From assembly GCA_023627715.1 (NCBI GenBank), contig JAMAHW010000082.1, positions 1 through 64,000 on the forward strand: 64,000 bases of DNA, written 5' to 3'. A program made the translations under genes and the position numbers. The notes beneath the pieces were generated by a model. The model saw only the letters and a list, made by a program, of their open reading frames with translations, ran no database searches and had not been told where the DNA came from. Positions 23,371 to 35,638 of this stretch are shown in pieces. The stretch is from Periconia sp. R9002. Its lineage: Eukaryota; Ascomycota; Dothideomycetes; Pleosporales; Periconiaceae. The first letter of the stretch is position 1, and every line of letters starts with the position of its first letter.

Positions 23371-24276
23371 TGGACACAAAATGCCAAAGGCTACAGGGCA
23401 TACTATTTCAGCTATTCGAGACTGAGTAGTACATGAGCATCCCACGGAACGGATTGAGAGAGACAAAAATTAGGTCAATTTACCATATTCATACAATAAT
23501 AGGCTATAACAATACATAGTGATTTCCTATATTGAATATGAAGCTAAGTCATACCGTATTCTTTTCCTTTGATGAACTGTTGAAAGCATTTCTGTCTTAA
23601 CGAGAAAGAGTCTAAAAGATAGGTATCAAGAGAAGTTGAGTCCTAGACTTAGAAAATCAAAATAAAAGTTAACAATAATACGTTATAACAACCCAGGTAC
23701 ACAGACAGTTGCAGTCTATAAGACAGTTATGTTAGGGTTGTATAAAAGCAGTTTCCTGTGTAGAAGATCTTAAAAGGTACTTAAACTGCCTGTCTAGATA
23801 CTCGAAGATAGAAAATCATAATATACCACTGTTAATCAAGATGGAGACCCAAGCCACAAAAATTGCTATAATCTGGACCAGATGTACATGGCCATACCCC
23901 AGGTGGTACTATTATTTTTGTTCATCAGTCTCCTTGCATTATTGATGGTTTTCATTGACTTTACAGCGCGGCTATCTTATTGACAATACTTTTTAGCGGG
24001 AAGGATAACAGGAGCTTTGGTTTCCTCTCTTGCGATCTTCCGTATACGAGGACGTAGAGAAATTGAGATCATGATGTATATTTCTATCTATGTGACATCT
24101 ACTTAAAACGCGTGAATATCTAATGAAAAAAAGACTAAACAGGGTGCTTCAACGGGATATCATAGTTTCAGAGCGCCACGCCAGGTATCTTGATACTTAA
24201 CTGTACCTAGCTTATGAGGTACACGGTTCCTCGTGTCTTTAGTGGTATATATTGGCTAACATGATGCGCAACGCCA
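23371..24276. other. Convergent AT-rich interval
   Basis: About 900 bp of AT-rich sequence between convergent 3' ends. No gene, repeat or RNA was recognised. Confidence 0.5.
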
Positions 24277-25137
24277 TCAAAGATGCTGCGAATCAATGAA
24301 AGCTTTGCTGGTAGTGACGAAGCCCATGTTAGTGGCAACGTTATACTCAGTAAGGTTCTGAGCGTTGCGGTCTGTCATCGTCCCTGTGCAATCACTGACC
24401 ATGATGCAATCCCAACCCCAAGAATAAGCATCAGAGATTGTAGAACCAACACACTGATCTGTGTTGACTCCTGCAAAAATCAAAGTTTTCTTCCCGCAAG
24501 AGCGCAGATATACATGGAGAGGCTCGTTAGTGGACCACAGTCCGCTCATGCGTGTCTTATCAAAAAACAAGTCTCCAGGACGAGCAGCGGCTTTTAATGG
24601 TTTGTATAGCTCGGCGTTCCAAGTACGTTTGAAAAGACATCGTCCTTGATTATCTGGGAGTTGAGCACCGAGTCCCACGTGCCATCCTAGAATTTTGCTG
24701 AAGCCGCGCTGTACAGCTGGTGCCATGGTGTTGAGATCATGGCTCGCAAGCCCCCAATTCAGGAAGGCGATTTGGATTCCTTCATCTCGGCATCGGTTGA
24801 TGAGGTTTAATGTTGGATCCACTGCCGCAAGACCAGCGGCATGATTCCGGTACACAGGATGGATAAAGTAGTTTTGCATGTCGACGACGATCAATACAGA
24901 GTTCCCAGGGTCAATGACGAAGCCGCAGTGGTTGTGACGGGTTTCATCGCAAGCAATGGCAAGACGTTGCTCTGCTCCTCGAGAGAGGTCAAACTGTTTC
25001 GTGTCGGGGAAGTAGAGCCATTGATCGTCTCTTTCGCTGCCGCCGAAGGGAATCGGGGCTGTGCATAGAATGTGTCCGACAGTTGAGGTGTCGCTGTCTT
25101 GTTGGGTTGAGAGATTGGTCTTCGTCTCGAGGGCCAT
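24277..25137 (-). CDS. Isochorismatase-like cysteine hydrolase
   Basis: A single exon of 286 residues starting at the ATG at 25137 (MALETKTNLS); the frame is open upstream but without an earlier ATG. The family triad is visible: Asp in VLIVVDMQNYF, Lys in FFDKTRMSGL, and the nucleophile Cys in AGVNTDQCVGSTISDAY. The superfamily includes isochorismatases, nicotinamidases and N-carbamoyl hydrolases. The ~70 residues before the core (PIPFGG...QWLYFPDTKQFDLSRG) are typical of fungal members of unknown substrate. There is no signal peptide, so a cytosolic enzyme is likely. It is divergent from the dynamin gene, about 1 kb away. Confidence 0.87.
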   Translation of the reverse strand: MALETKTNLSTQQDSDTSTVGHILCTAPIPFGGSERDDQWLYFPDTKQFDLSRGAEQRLAIACDETRHNHCGFVIDPGNSVLIVVDMQNYFIHPVYRNHAAGLAAVDPTLNLINRCRDEGIQIAFLNWGLASHDLNTMAPAVQRGFSKILGWHVGLGAQLPDNQGRCLFKRTWNAELYKPLKAAARPGDLFFDKTRMSGLWSTNEPLHVYLRSCGKKTLIFAGVNTDQCVGSTISDAYSWGWDCIMVSDCTGTMTDRNAQNLTEYNVATNMGFVTTSKAFIDSQHL

Positions 25138-26119
25138 AAAATGCGAATTGAACAAGTGAATTGAGAATGGAAAGGTTCAGCAGACGACTTGATATAAAAG
25201 TTGCCTTTTGCATCAGAAGCAGGCAAGAAGTGTCTGGACCACTCTTTCTTTTTGTACTCTTTGTCTTGCTTTATTACATGGCTACCCTAGAAACTGATAA
25301 CGACCTTATCATATTGATAGGCTTGCATCGGAAGTAAGTCGGAGGATGAAGACTGGTCATGGGACCTGTACATAGCATCAACATTACATACCGCCATCTC
25401 TTGGTGCGATAAAGAACCAGAAGATCGTTGTCTCGTGTTGAACGGTGATTACAGCCGGGCCGGTTCTACCCGTATTGGAGTCATCGCGTGGAGAAGTGGG
25501 AAATGCATTAGGCATGCACCTAACATTTACAGGTAAATCGCTGTAATGCTTTAAAATACTGATGAGTTGTACATTTGCAGTCTATGAGTCGGCGTGTACT
25601 CTGTAAGTTTGGTGGCGGTAGATTCAGCCTTTGGTAATAGGTCAGAGAATGGTTGCTCATTCCTGCATACGAACATTGAACGACCAGGTCCAAGGTAACA
25701 AGGAAATGATGTTGTTGTCAGGTTCATGCATGAAGTAATGTGGATGCAGTGAGCGGCCAGAAATTAAGGAGAAGGTTGCGGCCATTCAATGTTCCTCGGC
25801 ACGTGACCTGCGCGCGGCGAACCAAACCTGCTCGCCCCGACCAGCGGAACGGGAGTTCTGCCATGACGACGAAGCAACAAAGTTGCATCTCGCGCTTTAA
25901 AGTCCACCAGCTCTAGGCCGCGATCGCCCCTTTATCATTTTTCAACCCTCACCCGCCGGCCGCGCCCGTTACCTTCATCTACCATCTCCACATCTGGCCC
26001 CTGGACTACTGAAGCGGTGTTCTTGTTTGTTTATTAGGAGACAAGGCGAGTCTGCAGAGAGCCGAGTGTCGAGTTCTGCATAACCTCAACACGCATACGC
26101 ATACGCATCGCGCAGCGCC
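25138..26119. promoter_or_regulatory. Divergent promoter interval, hydrolase / dynamin
   Basis: About 980 bp between divergent starts. The right part is GC-rich (25800-25990) and leads into a leader ending in a (CATACG)n-like stretch just before the dynamin ATG. No specific factor site is claimed. Confidence 0.45.
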
Positions 26120-28764
26120 ATGGCGTCCCTGGGTGAAGAGCTGCTCAACGTTGTCAACCGTCTACAGGATCTCGTCTTCAACACCATCGGCAATGATTCT
26201 CTCGATCTCCCCCAGATTGTACGTTTGCCCCACGTCGAGCACACTTCCGCTTCTCCAGCGCGGTAGTCATGCACCCAGTTGTTTTGGCCACTGCGCACTT
26301 GCGTTTGAACATTGCCCTAATTTAAATAGGTCGTCGTAGGATCACAATCTTCTGGAAAATCATCCGTCCTCGAAAATATCGTCGGCAGAGACTTCCTCCC
26401 TCGAGGCAGCGGCATCGTTACCCGTCGCCCGCTGATTTTGCAGCTCATCAATCTTCCAAGTGAACGCGAAGATCGCCCGGAAGGCGATGAAGTACACGTA
26501 CCTCATACCCCAGCCGCCGTTGCAGGTCAGGAGGAGTGGGGAGAGTTTTTGCACTGCCAGGGCCGACGATTTTACGACTTCAATGATGTCAGGCGAGAAA
26601 TCGAAGCCGAGACGGCGAGGATAGCAGGAAACAACAAGGGCATCGATCGCCAGCCCATTAACCTCAAGATATACTCTCCTCATGTCCTCAGTTTGACTTT
26701 GGTCGATTTGCCAGGCTTAACCAAGGTTTGTATAGGTGTTTCCAAGCTAAAATTGAAGCTAACCGTCGTAGGTCCCGATTGGTGACCAACCGACCGATAT
26801 TGAAAAGCAAACACGCAACCTCATCACCGAGTACATCGCGAAACCGAACAGTGTCATCCTAGCCGTCTCGCCCGCAAACGTCGATCTCGTCAATTCGGAA
26901 GCCTTGAAGCTTGCCCGCCATGTAGACCCAATGGGAAAGAGGACCATAGGTGTCCTCACCAAGCTCGATTTGATGGATCATGGTACAAATGCCCTCGATA
27001 TTCTTTCTGGACGTGTATACCCTCTCAAACTCGGTTTTATTGGTATTGTCAACCGTTCGCAACAAGATATTCAGACCGGAAAACCACTGGCAGATGCGCT
27101 CGAGGCGGAGCGTGACTTCTTTAGGCATCATCCTGCGTACAGGAACATGGCAAATCGCTGCGGCACACAATTCCTAGCTAAAAGTCTCAACCAGACGCTT
27201 ATGGCGCACATCCGTGACCGATTACCTGATATCAAGGCTCGCTTAAACACTCTTATGGGACAAACGCAACAGGAACTTGCAAGCTATGGAGACGCGACGT
27301 TTCTGGGAAAGGAGCACAGGGGCTCACTCATTCTGCAGCTCATGACCCGATTTGCATCGTCCTTCATTGCCTCAATTGACGGTACTTCTGCAGAAATCTC
27401 GACCAAGGAACTCTGCGGTGGCGCCAGGATTTACTACATCTTCAACTCGGTTTTTGGAAATTCACTTGAGCAGGTGGACCCAACGCAAAACCTATCCGTT
27501 CTAGACATCCGGACTGCCATCAGGAACTCCACCGGGCCCCGTGCCAGTCTGTTCGTCCCGGAATTGGCCTTTGATCTGCTCGTAAAGCCCCAAATCAAAC
27601 TTTTGGAGATCCCGAGTCAGCGCTGTGTGGAACTTGTATACGAGGAGTTGATCAAGATATGCCACACATGCGGCTCCACCGAGCTGACGAGGTATCCTCG
27701 CTTGCAAGGGAAACTCATCGAAGTTGTATCTGATCTTTTGAGAGAACGACTTGGCCCATGCGCACAGTATGTGGGTTCGCTAATCGATATTCAGCGGGCC
27801 TACATCAATACAAACCATCCCAATTTCTTGGGTGCAGCCGCTGCCATGTCTTCAGTGATCAATGACAAGGAGCAGCGAGAGAAGAAGATGATAATGGAAG
27901 CGGAGAAGAAGAAGCGGGAGAGGAGGAGGTTGAAGGAGTTGAACGGGGCGAATGGTGATGATACTCCAGCCATCGAAGAGGAGGGAGAAAACCAGACAGA
28001 AAAGGCTCTCCCGCTTCGGAAACACCAGACTCAGGCCAGCCGTAGCATGTCGCCAGCTGTCGGGCGCCTCATGAATGGAGGCCACGGCAGTATCTCCAGT
28101 GCGTTGAATGGCTCTCGCGCTCGTTCACCTCCACCACTAGGCGGAGCAGGCTCAACACGCGATACTTTCTTGAACTACTTCTTCGGGAAGGATGGTGCAC
28201 CAGGGTCAAACGGGCCACAGCAGCAGAACACGGTTGAGAGCCGACCAGGCAGTCGGCATGTCTCACAGAATAGCGAACCCAGCTTCGCGCAGAGCATTCG
28301 AAGAGGCGACACAAGGCAGCCTTCTCACGTGCTTGAGATGATGCCTGATGATCACGACGCGACTAGTGCCGTCAGAGAAAGCTTCGAGGGCGGATTTGTA
28401 AGTTTCACCCCCTTTCCGATGGCATGACAGATACTAATGTTTCCAGCCCACGGATGCCGAACAAGCCCCGGCCATGACGGAACGCGAAGCGCTTGAAACA
28501 GAACTCATCCGTCGCCTTATCTCTTCCTATTTCAACATTGTTCGGGAGACGGTTGCCGACCAGGTACCCAAGGCGGTTATGCATTTGCTCGTCAACCACT
28601 CCAAGGATGTGGTACAGAACAGGCTCGTCAGTGAGTTGTACAAGGAAGACCTCTTCCAAGAGCTCCTCTACGAGGACGACACCATCAAGGCCGAGCGCGA
28701 GAAGTGCGAGAAGCTCCTAAAAACGTACAAGGAGGCTGCCAAAATTGTGGGTGAAGTGATATAA
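26120..28764 (+). CDS. DNM1: Dynamin-related GTPase, Dnm1/Drp1 type
   Basis: Four exons: 26120-26218, 26330-26725, 26772-28397 and 28447-28764, all phase 0, 812 residues. GTPase motifs in order: GSQSSGKSS (P-loop), VTRRP (Thr switch), DLPG and TKLD. The N-terminus [20 protein letters not shown] and the RFYDFNDV segment are characteristic of Dnm1 rather than Vps1. A middle/stalk domain is followed by a charged, Ser/Pro-rich variable insert (~residues 510-690) and a C-terminal GTPase effector domain ([19 protein letters not shown]...). Dnm1 assembles on mitochondria and peroxisomes to drive fission, recruited by Fis1 with adaptors such as Mdv1/Caf4. The first intron is 111 nt; the others are 46 and 49 nt. 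Confidence 0.95.
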
Positions 28765-30284
28765 GATGCGAAGCATTTGACAGAAGAAAAGAGGGAATAG
28801 CGACATGCATTTTATTGTAGTTTTAAGGGTTGTGTGAATAGCTACCAGTCTCTACTTGGTCGGTGGCCCGGCCAACGTACCAGGGTCACCTTATTCTGGC
28901 GTTAGGAGGCGGTTCCCCGTGGGAGCGCATGTACATGTACTATTTCTGGCCTCCTTCGCGATTATTCTACTCTTTTGCCCGGGTTTTGTTTGTATCATGT
29001 CTACCATGGGCATGGCATAGAGGAAGAGGCACAAGTGGAGTGGGGGTTGGATGCAGGCTCCACTGTTCTTGATGTATTGCCAGACGCACAGTAGTGGGGT
29101 GTATCATATCTGATGGAAACGCGGCGCTTGTATAGAATAAATGTCTCTACTGTATGATGTGAGGGTATTCCTAGGTGAAGGCGTCAATGCTAGCTGTGCA
29201 CATGAAGACAAAAAGGTACACGCACATATGTACAAGATATGTACATGGTGAGTAACGACGTTGATTCTGACGACCTGCACGCTAAGCTAGACCGTGCAAG
29301 CTCGAGATGATAACATGTGTATGCAGCAAGCAGAGCCGCGTAGACGATTACGACGGTTTTAGGCATGGAGAAGAGAGATAAAAGCAAAGAAAATGCATTC
29401 CGTCGTATCCAGCTTTACCATTGTCCAAGACGGCAATGGTTTCAGAAGTCGGGAAAAGCAGGCCATGTGGTGCCACTTTGCACAAGAGCACCAAGCAGCG
29501 ACAGCTTGGTAGGCGGAAACACATGGACAGCACCATTGGCGCCTAGGGGCTCTGGCAACGGGCGCAACTCAAAAAGCAGGCTGTGAATGGCCGATTATTC
29601 GAGCGCTTTGCAAAACATCGACAAGGGGTGTGGCAAAGCCTGACGCCACACATCAAACAGCGTACGTGGTTTGCGAGTTTCGAGTCGGGGGTTCTAGGGT
29701 TTCACATTGCCCATTTGCCCATCCGCTCCCCACCGTACCGCCTCCTCCCCTCCCTCTCCCAACCCTTCTCTTCTTCTACTTACAACTAACTCATTTACAC
29801 CTTCGTTCGCCAAGCGTTCTGTCTTTCATTTTGCCACGCGCCCATTTACGCCCTCTCCCATCTAATTCGTTTCTCCATGCCGACGGAATCGCTGCTTTGA
29901 CAGTAGCCTTTTTCCCTTTAGATACCCTTTCTTTTTTTGACAGCAACAACCCACAAGAGATACCCTCCTCTCTACAAAGAAGAAAACGCTCACTTTGCCC
30001 TATTTTCCTTCTCTGCTCGACAGCCGGCTGTTCTTCTTCGTCGCTCATCAGCATCTTCGTGATACATATCCACACCCTACTTCGTCTTACCATCTGTTAG
30101 CCGCCCGGGCACCGTGCAACTACCACCGACTCTGGCCATAAAGCGCTTCACTCCACCTCATCACCATCACCTCTAAACCCCTCCAAAAAAAAACACCACC
30201 GTCTCCAACCGAGGGAACTTTCAACATTTATACCTACTCTTGCGCTTCCTCAAAAGAACCAACAACCCACGACATCTCCCAAAC
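28765..30284. other. Intergenic with pyrimidine-rich leader
   Basis: About 1.5 kb. The left part should be the dynamin 3' UTR. From about 29700 to 30284 the plus strand is strongly rich in C and T (CTCCCC, TTCTTC runs), typical of the promoter and long 5' leader of the gene that starts at 30285. No other gene is supported. Confidence 0.5.
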
Positions 30285-30497
30285 ATGGCCCTCGAGTTCC
30301 TTGCCCCGATAACAACGCCTGCGGCGCTGCGCTCCGTCCAGGCAGACCCTTCACCGCTCATCACCACCATCCTCGTACTCATCGGCCTGAGCCTGGAAGG
30401 CGGCATCATCGCCTGGATCCACTTCGCGACTAAGCATCCGGATGCGAAACCAAAGGACAAGAAGGGCGGTTTCCTTGGCCGCTTCTTCAAGAAATAG
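30285..30497 (+). CDS. Small single-pass membrane protein
   Basis: A 70-residue frame whose ATG lies in the context AACATGG. The first ~24 residues are mildly hydrophobic (MALEFLAPITTPAALRS...), then one hydrophobic segment (LITTILVLIGLSLEGGIIAW) and a strongly basic C-terminal tail with KPKDKKGG and ending GRFFKK. The terminal -KK is reminiscent of, but not identical to, KKXX retrieval signals. The codon choice and the clean stop support a real gene. An in-frame upstream codon at 30240 is not an ATG. No family is recognised; localisation to ER or another internal membrane is a guess. Confidence 0.6.
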   Translation: MALEFLAPITTPAALRSVQADPSPLITTILVLIGLSLEGGIIAWIHFATKHPDAKPKDKKGGFLGRFFKK

Positions 30498-31978
30498 ATG
30501 GGTGTTTGTTGTGTTGTGTTGTGAGGGGGGATGAGGGAAGAGAAGAGTGGGTGGCTGGGTGTGTGTGTGAAAAGGAGGTCAAGGGCCAGAAGTGGTGTGT
30601 ATGTGGGTGACATGAGTGGATGGATGTGCGTACGGATCAACGATGACGACGGGTATGAATGGGAATTGTTAATGGGCGGAAGGAGGAAGCGCATCAAGCG
30701 AGGGCGAGTGACAGAGAAGGTGTGATCCGGAGAGGAAAGAGTGTTGTCTACTAGACGGAGGAGGGGGAGGGGAGACTCTCCATCCTTGTGTAGAACAAGG
30801 ATGGATGAACGGAACAGCGACGAAGACGGAAAAGGGCTGGACCTGATTTGATCGGATGACGGAACACAAAGTCACTTGACGACCTTTTTTTGGGTGGTGT
30901 ATGTGTGTATGTGTGTGTTTTTCCAAGGTTTATTCTCTCTCCTTCGCGAAGGGGGGTTGGGTCAGTCTAGTCTAGTCTGTCTTGTCTCTTTTTTTATTTC
31001 TTTATCGTCATCAGATTTTGCTTTTCTACGTATTTATATATCTTATCTTTTTGGTTACCTTGGTCTTTTTTTTTTTCTTGAGAGAGAGATTCTCGTTTTG
31101 GCTTCCATTTTTGGTGCGGCTTTTTATGTGCTTTGAGGCGAATGATTCGCTTCGTGAACTTACTTTTTCCGACAAAAGTGTGGAACGGTGATTGCTGGTC
31201 GTCTGTGTACCTATGCTATACGTGGATACGTGAATTCTATGCGCATCCCCTTGATCGAGGTTGCAGTTTTGATTGAGAGTGGAGTTACTGTTGGAGGATG
31301 GATGTCAGGGCTACATGGTAAGAAGTGAACTACCTTACCCCGTAATCTATGCTCACAACCACCTGTCACGAACAATGTTCAACATATTGTTAATCTGATT
31401 ATGGGGGCGGTACGGAATAACAGGTGTGCTTAGGTGTATTCTGTGAATTGCGCTTTGCGGGCTTGATCTGGAATTTAGGGGAAGCGTTTGATGCTGAGAC
31501 CATACATATGAATGCACTCTCTTCGAAGATCTATGTTGGCAATCACATGTCATGGAGATCTACAAGCCCTTACTATTATGATTAACAGTTTAAATCTGTT
31601 CTAGAAGTTTTTGCCTTCCATCTGTCAAGCATTCCCCTCTCCTCAGATGTTTCAATGGCGTGATCATGACAGGCTCCTATTGATCACATGCAGGGAGGAA
31701 CGTCAGCTCAATCGCCATCAACATTGTCCTTGCTGTATTGAGAAGATCGCCGAATATACGTGGAGGAACAGAGTAAACATATATATTGAAACGTGACCAT
31801 CCGTCAGAGTCTATATTGTACATAGAGTACAAGAAACACAAAAGATGATATCTCGCACTGTGATCCGCGGCACCTAGCTTCACAATCGCCTTCTTTTTTC
31901 TTGTGCTTTGCTTATCCGCCCTCTTTGCCCTTCCAAGACATACATGCCGAACAAAATGAAAAAGGAGATTACGCGGGT
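30498..31978. other. Convergent intergenic interval, no gene seen
   Basis: About 1.5 kb between convergent genes. It is G-rich just after 30498 and very T-rich around 30990-31110 on the plus strand, as expected for a long 3' UTR. Nothing else is recognised. Confidence 0.5.
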
Positions 31979-32479
31979 TTATTTCTCATCCGTGATGCCG
32001 AGGAGGGCGTGAAGGTCCGCATTGGGGTCTTTGGGGTCAACTTTCGCTGTATCACCGAGTTAGCAATTGAAATCGTAATCTCGAATTGATAGTCGCGCGG
32101 TGATGGACACTCTGGTGAATGATGTACACAGTTAAACAGAATGAAACAGTTGCATGACCTACCTCCACCGGATGACTTTGGCTGTTCAGGAGCATTCTTC
32201 TTTTGCCACTCAGCCTTTGCTTGTTGAATCAATGACTCCTTTTGCTGGTATGCGTGCTTCTCGGCCTGTGCTCGCTCGCGCGCTGATATCGATGCTTGGT
32301 GGTAGACGCCGTAGAAGAGGCCGGTGGCCAGGGCGGACCATCGGAGGACCTGCAATCCATCTCATCAGCACACATTTTAAATGTCTCAAAGCTCCTCACA
32401 GCTCTGGAGAGCTATAGCAAGGTGATTGCAGTGGCACGTGGGGGAACGCTCGTACATTGACCCCGACGGAAGTAGACAT
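31979..32479 (-). CDS. ATP21: Mitochondrial F1Fo ATP synthase subunit e
   Basis: Three exons: 32456-32479 (24 nt), 32163-32349 and 31979-32046, 92 residues. Exon 1 encodes MSTSVGVN, the join gives VNVLRWSALATGLFYG, and the last exon completes KVDPKDPNADLHALLGITDE. The single N-terminal membrane segment contains GLFYG, the GxxxG motif through which subunit e dimerises ATP synthase at cristae edges. A coiled-coil-like charged stretch follows (ARERAQAEKHAYQQKESLIQ). Length fits the family (about 90 residues). Also known as Tim11. The tiny first exon would be missed by a simple frame search. It is divergent from the dynein intermediate chain gene. Confidence 0.92.
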
Positions 32480-32879
32480 GGTGGCTGGTCAAGGAGACTC
32501 GCAGGGAGGGAAATCGGTCGACGCTGGATCCAATGGCAGAGGAAGCGAGTGTGCGACGACGACGGACCGCGTTGGAGTGATTTGGAGACGTAGGCGGCTG
32601 ATGGGCGTCGGGGATGGTTGGGCTCGCTGGCAATGGGAAGTTGAGGTTCTCTCGCGGTTTGCGCGGAGGCCTTTTTGGCCGGAGAAATCCCGCGTCCCTG
32701 GCAGCTTGGCGCGATTTTGGGGACTCCACCACTCCTCCGCACCGCCATGATCAATCACATGTGTTTACAATCTACGAATCTTGTAATACACATTGATTTC
32801 AGGCGCTACATATACGCAAACACGTGCTGCTGATTTGGGTACAGAAGCCTGGACTCACGTGTAAAAGTACAACCTAAAC
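32480..32879. promoter_or_regulatory. Bidirectional promoter, ATP synthase e / dynein IC
   Basis: The 400 bp between the two divergent start codons must contain both promoters. Two CACGTG-like or TCACGTG pieces are visible (near 32821 and 32855). They are E-box-like, but their use is not shown. Confidence 0.5.
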
Positions 32880-35138
32880 ATGGACTCAACACTGCAACAG
32901 CGCCGAGAGGAGATTGAGGCAAAGAAAGCCAAACTTGAGGAGCTCAGGCGCGCACGACTCATTCGGAAGGAGCAAGCTGCTGCAAAGCGATCGCTATCTG
33001 CTTCTCCCTCTGAGGTATGACCAGAACCTTTCGAAGCATCTTAACTTGCGGCTCCATTTCCCCTAACATATATGTGTTTATTAGATACTTCAGCCAACAC
33101 CAAGGCGCGGAGACCCAAGTCAAAAGCACGATATCGATGCTATTATCAGCGGGATATATGAAAACAGCAGACCCGGTTCTGCATTGCCCGGCTCACCAGC
33201 TGCTGGCAGGACAACACGCCCAACCTCGGTCATCAGTGCTGGTCAGCTCAGCAGCGATAATGAATCCGGCGCGGGACTTCATCAAGGTTCGGGGGGAATG
33301 GTAGATCAAGGGATGCAAACTCTATCAATCGCGCCTCTATCAACCGTGTTCGAATATGATGGACAACCAGTAGACGCACCACCTCCAAGGGAGAAGGAGA
33401 TTATCACATATAGCAAGGGCGTGCAAGCAAGCATAGATTGGAGTCCGTCGCGGGATCGTGGGGTCGGAGGGAGCGATTCGGAGCGAGATGAGAGTCCCAC
33501 ACGATCCCCGCGAAGCAAGAGATTAAGTCGCAGACAAAAAGAGCGCGATGAGGAAATCCGAGCGCAACTGAAGAAGGAAATAGAGGAGGAGGTCAGAGCT
33601 GCAACCAAAGCCGCGGAGACGGGAGAATTACAGACAACATCCAAAGAGAATTTCCCGTTCAAGACGCTGACAGATGAGGAGCTTACTGCTGTGGAGAGCT
33701 CCGATGTCTTTATTGATTTCGTGGAGAGGAGCACAAAGGTATTGGAGAGGGCACTGGATCAGCAACTCGATTACGACATTCTTGCAGACTATGCCCATGG
33801 AGGTCCGAACGTAGATGAAGAAGACGAGGGGTATGGATCGGGCGGGGCCAAAAAAGGCAGAAGAATCAAAGAGATAGCGCAATTCTGGGATGAAAGATGG
33901 AGCAAGAAAAGAATGGTATCTGATCTGGGATTTTCGCCAAAGGTAAGCATAGATGTGGCGCGTTCGTGAGCAGGTTATTAACTACTATGCAGTTCCCAGA
34001 ACTTCTCCTCGCTTCCTACACCAAAAACCCGTCTGCTCCACATGATCCAGACGGCCTCATCCAAGTCTGGAATTTACACATGCACGACCGTCCCGAGTAT
34101 ATATTCCACGCTCAATCCGACATTCTCACTGCTAAATTCTCTCCCTTCCATCCTAACCTCATCATTGGTGGCGCATACTCTGGACAGGTACTTTTATGGG
34201 ATACACGAGCCAAGTCTGCTCCCGTACAGAAAACACCTCTCACTGGCTCTGGACATACCCATCCGGTATACTCAATCGACATCGTCGGTACACAGAACGC
34301 AAACAACATCATCTCTGCATCGACTGATGGTGTAGTATGCGGGTGGACCGTGGACATGCTCTCACAACCCCAGGAGTTCCTCGAACTTACCTCGCCGCCC
34401 CCCTCCAAGACGGACGATATGGCAGTGACGTCCATTGCTTTCCCACAATCCGACCCCACCTATTTCCTTGCGGGGACAGAAGAAGGCTCGATCTATCCAT
34501 GCCATCGATACGACCGTGCAGGTGCCAAAGCTGGTGTTGACGGACGCGTCAAATATGGTGGCCATGCTGCACCCGTCATGAGCTTAGACTTCCACCCTGC
34601 CAAGGGCCAGATCGATCTCGGTGATCTCGTGCTTAGTTCATCTGTGGACTGGAGCGTAAAACTCTGGAAAGTACGACCCCCAGCGGCTACAGGAACATCT
34701 AACGCTACCGCCCCAGGTGCTGCTCAGCAAGTGGCTCCTATCCTGGACATTGCACGCGAAGACCTCGTCTACGATGCTCGATGGTCTCCAGTGCGACCGT
34801 CTGTTTTCGGCCTTGTCGATGGTGCTGGCAGCTTAGAGATCTGGGACTTGAACGTAGATGTGGAAGTGCCCGTGCAGAAGATCACACCCAGTGAGAACAA
34901 GAAGGGTGCATTTTCGAACATGGCCGGTCTGGGCTACATGAACAGGAGTCTGAACAAGCTTTCCTGGGAGAAGAATGAAGGAAAGAGGGTTGCTGTTGCT
35001 GGAATGGATGGTGTGGTAACTGTGTTCGAAGTCGGTGGTGAGCTTGGTGGTGTGGAGACCAAGGGAGATGAGTGGAGCGGTGTGAAGAGGTTGGTGAGCA
35101 AGCTGGAGAATGTTGGAGAGGTCACAAACGGCAAATGA
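32880..35138 (+). CDS. Cytoplasmic dynein intermediate chain
   Basis: Three exons: 32880-33014, 33085-33942 and 33993-35138, 712 residues. The N-terminus is the charged coiled coil typical of the family (MDSTLQQRREEIEAKKAKLE...), which binds dynactin p150. A GMQTL sequence near residue 118 resembles an LC8 light-chain site. A Ser/Asp-rich linker and a conserved KNFPF-like block (ENFPFKTLTDEEL) lead to a WD40 propeller: LIQVWNLHM, GQVLLWDTRA, DGVVCGWTVD, DWSVKLWKV and GSLEIWDLNV. The protein attaches cargo and light chains to the dynein heavy chain. Introns of 70 and 50 nt have GTATGA and GTAAGC donors. Confidence 0.94.
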
Positions 35139-35638
35139 TTTTATTCTCTCTTTTTTTACCAAAGAATCGAGCGCGAGAACGAAGTTCTTTGTCTGTAATG
35201 GGCATTTTCCTGGAGTTCAGTCTTTGGGATTTTTTCTATTTACTATCTTAGCTCACATACCCCTCCTCTGTTATCCTGTATACCCGCAATTGTAATATGC
35301 TTTTATATCCCAAGATTCTCATGACAGACTGGGGTAAGCCTCAAACGAATATCATAACGCTTCGCTGTCAGCAATTGATGTTCGCTATTCCATTTGACTA
35401 TCTACTCCATTCCATCAAAAATGTGTGACTAGTCACGAATCTTCAACGCCCTATGCACCATCCTCGCTACGAACATTGCATCCCTTCCCACTTCGGCCAC
35501 AGTGAGTTATCCCCCCTGAAAGACTGCTCGAAGTAATCAATCACCGGAAGTATCACTCCCCTTGGTCGACAGTAATCAATCTCCCGAATCGGTAGTAATC
35601 ACACAACGGAAAGCAGTCTCCTATTCTCCCTCGCTTAC
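35139..35638. other. Intergenic, no gene seen
   Basis: About 500 bp between the dynein gene and the convergent hypothetical gene. The first part is T-rich 3' UTR-like sequence. Confidence 0.5.

Noticed and set aside
22850..23425. Met/Glu/Val-rich reading frames across the Gly/His repeat
   Set aside because: They are shadow frames of the GGTGGAGGTCAT repeat. Only the Gly/His frame is continuous with the signal peptide exon.
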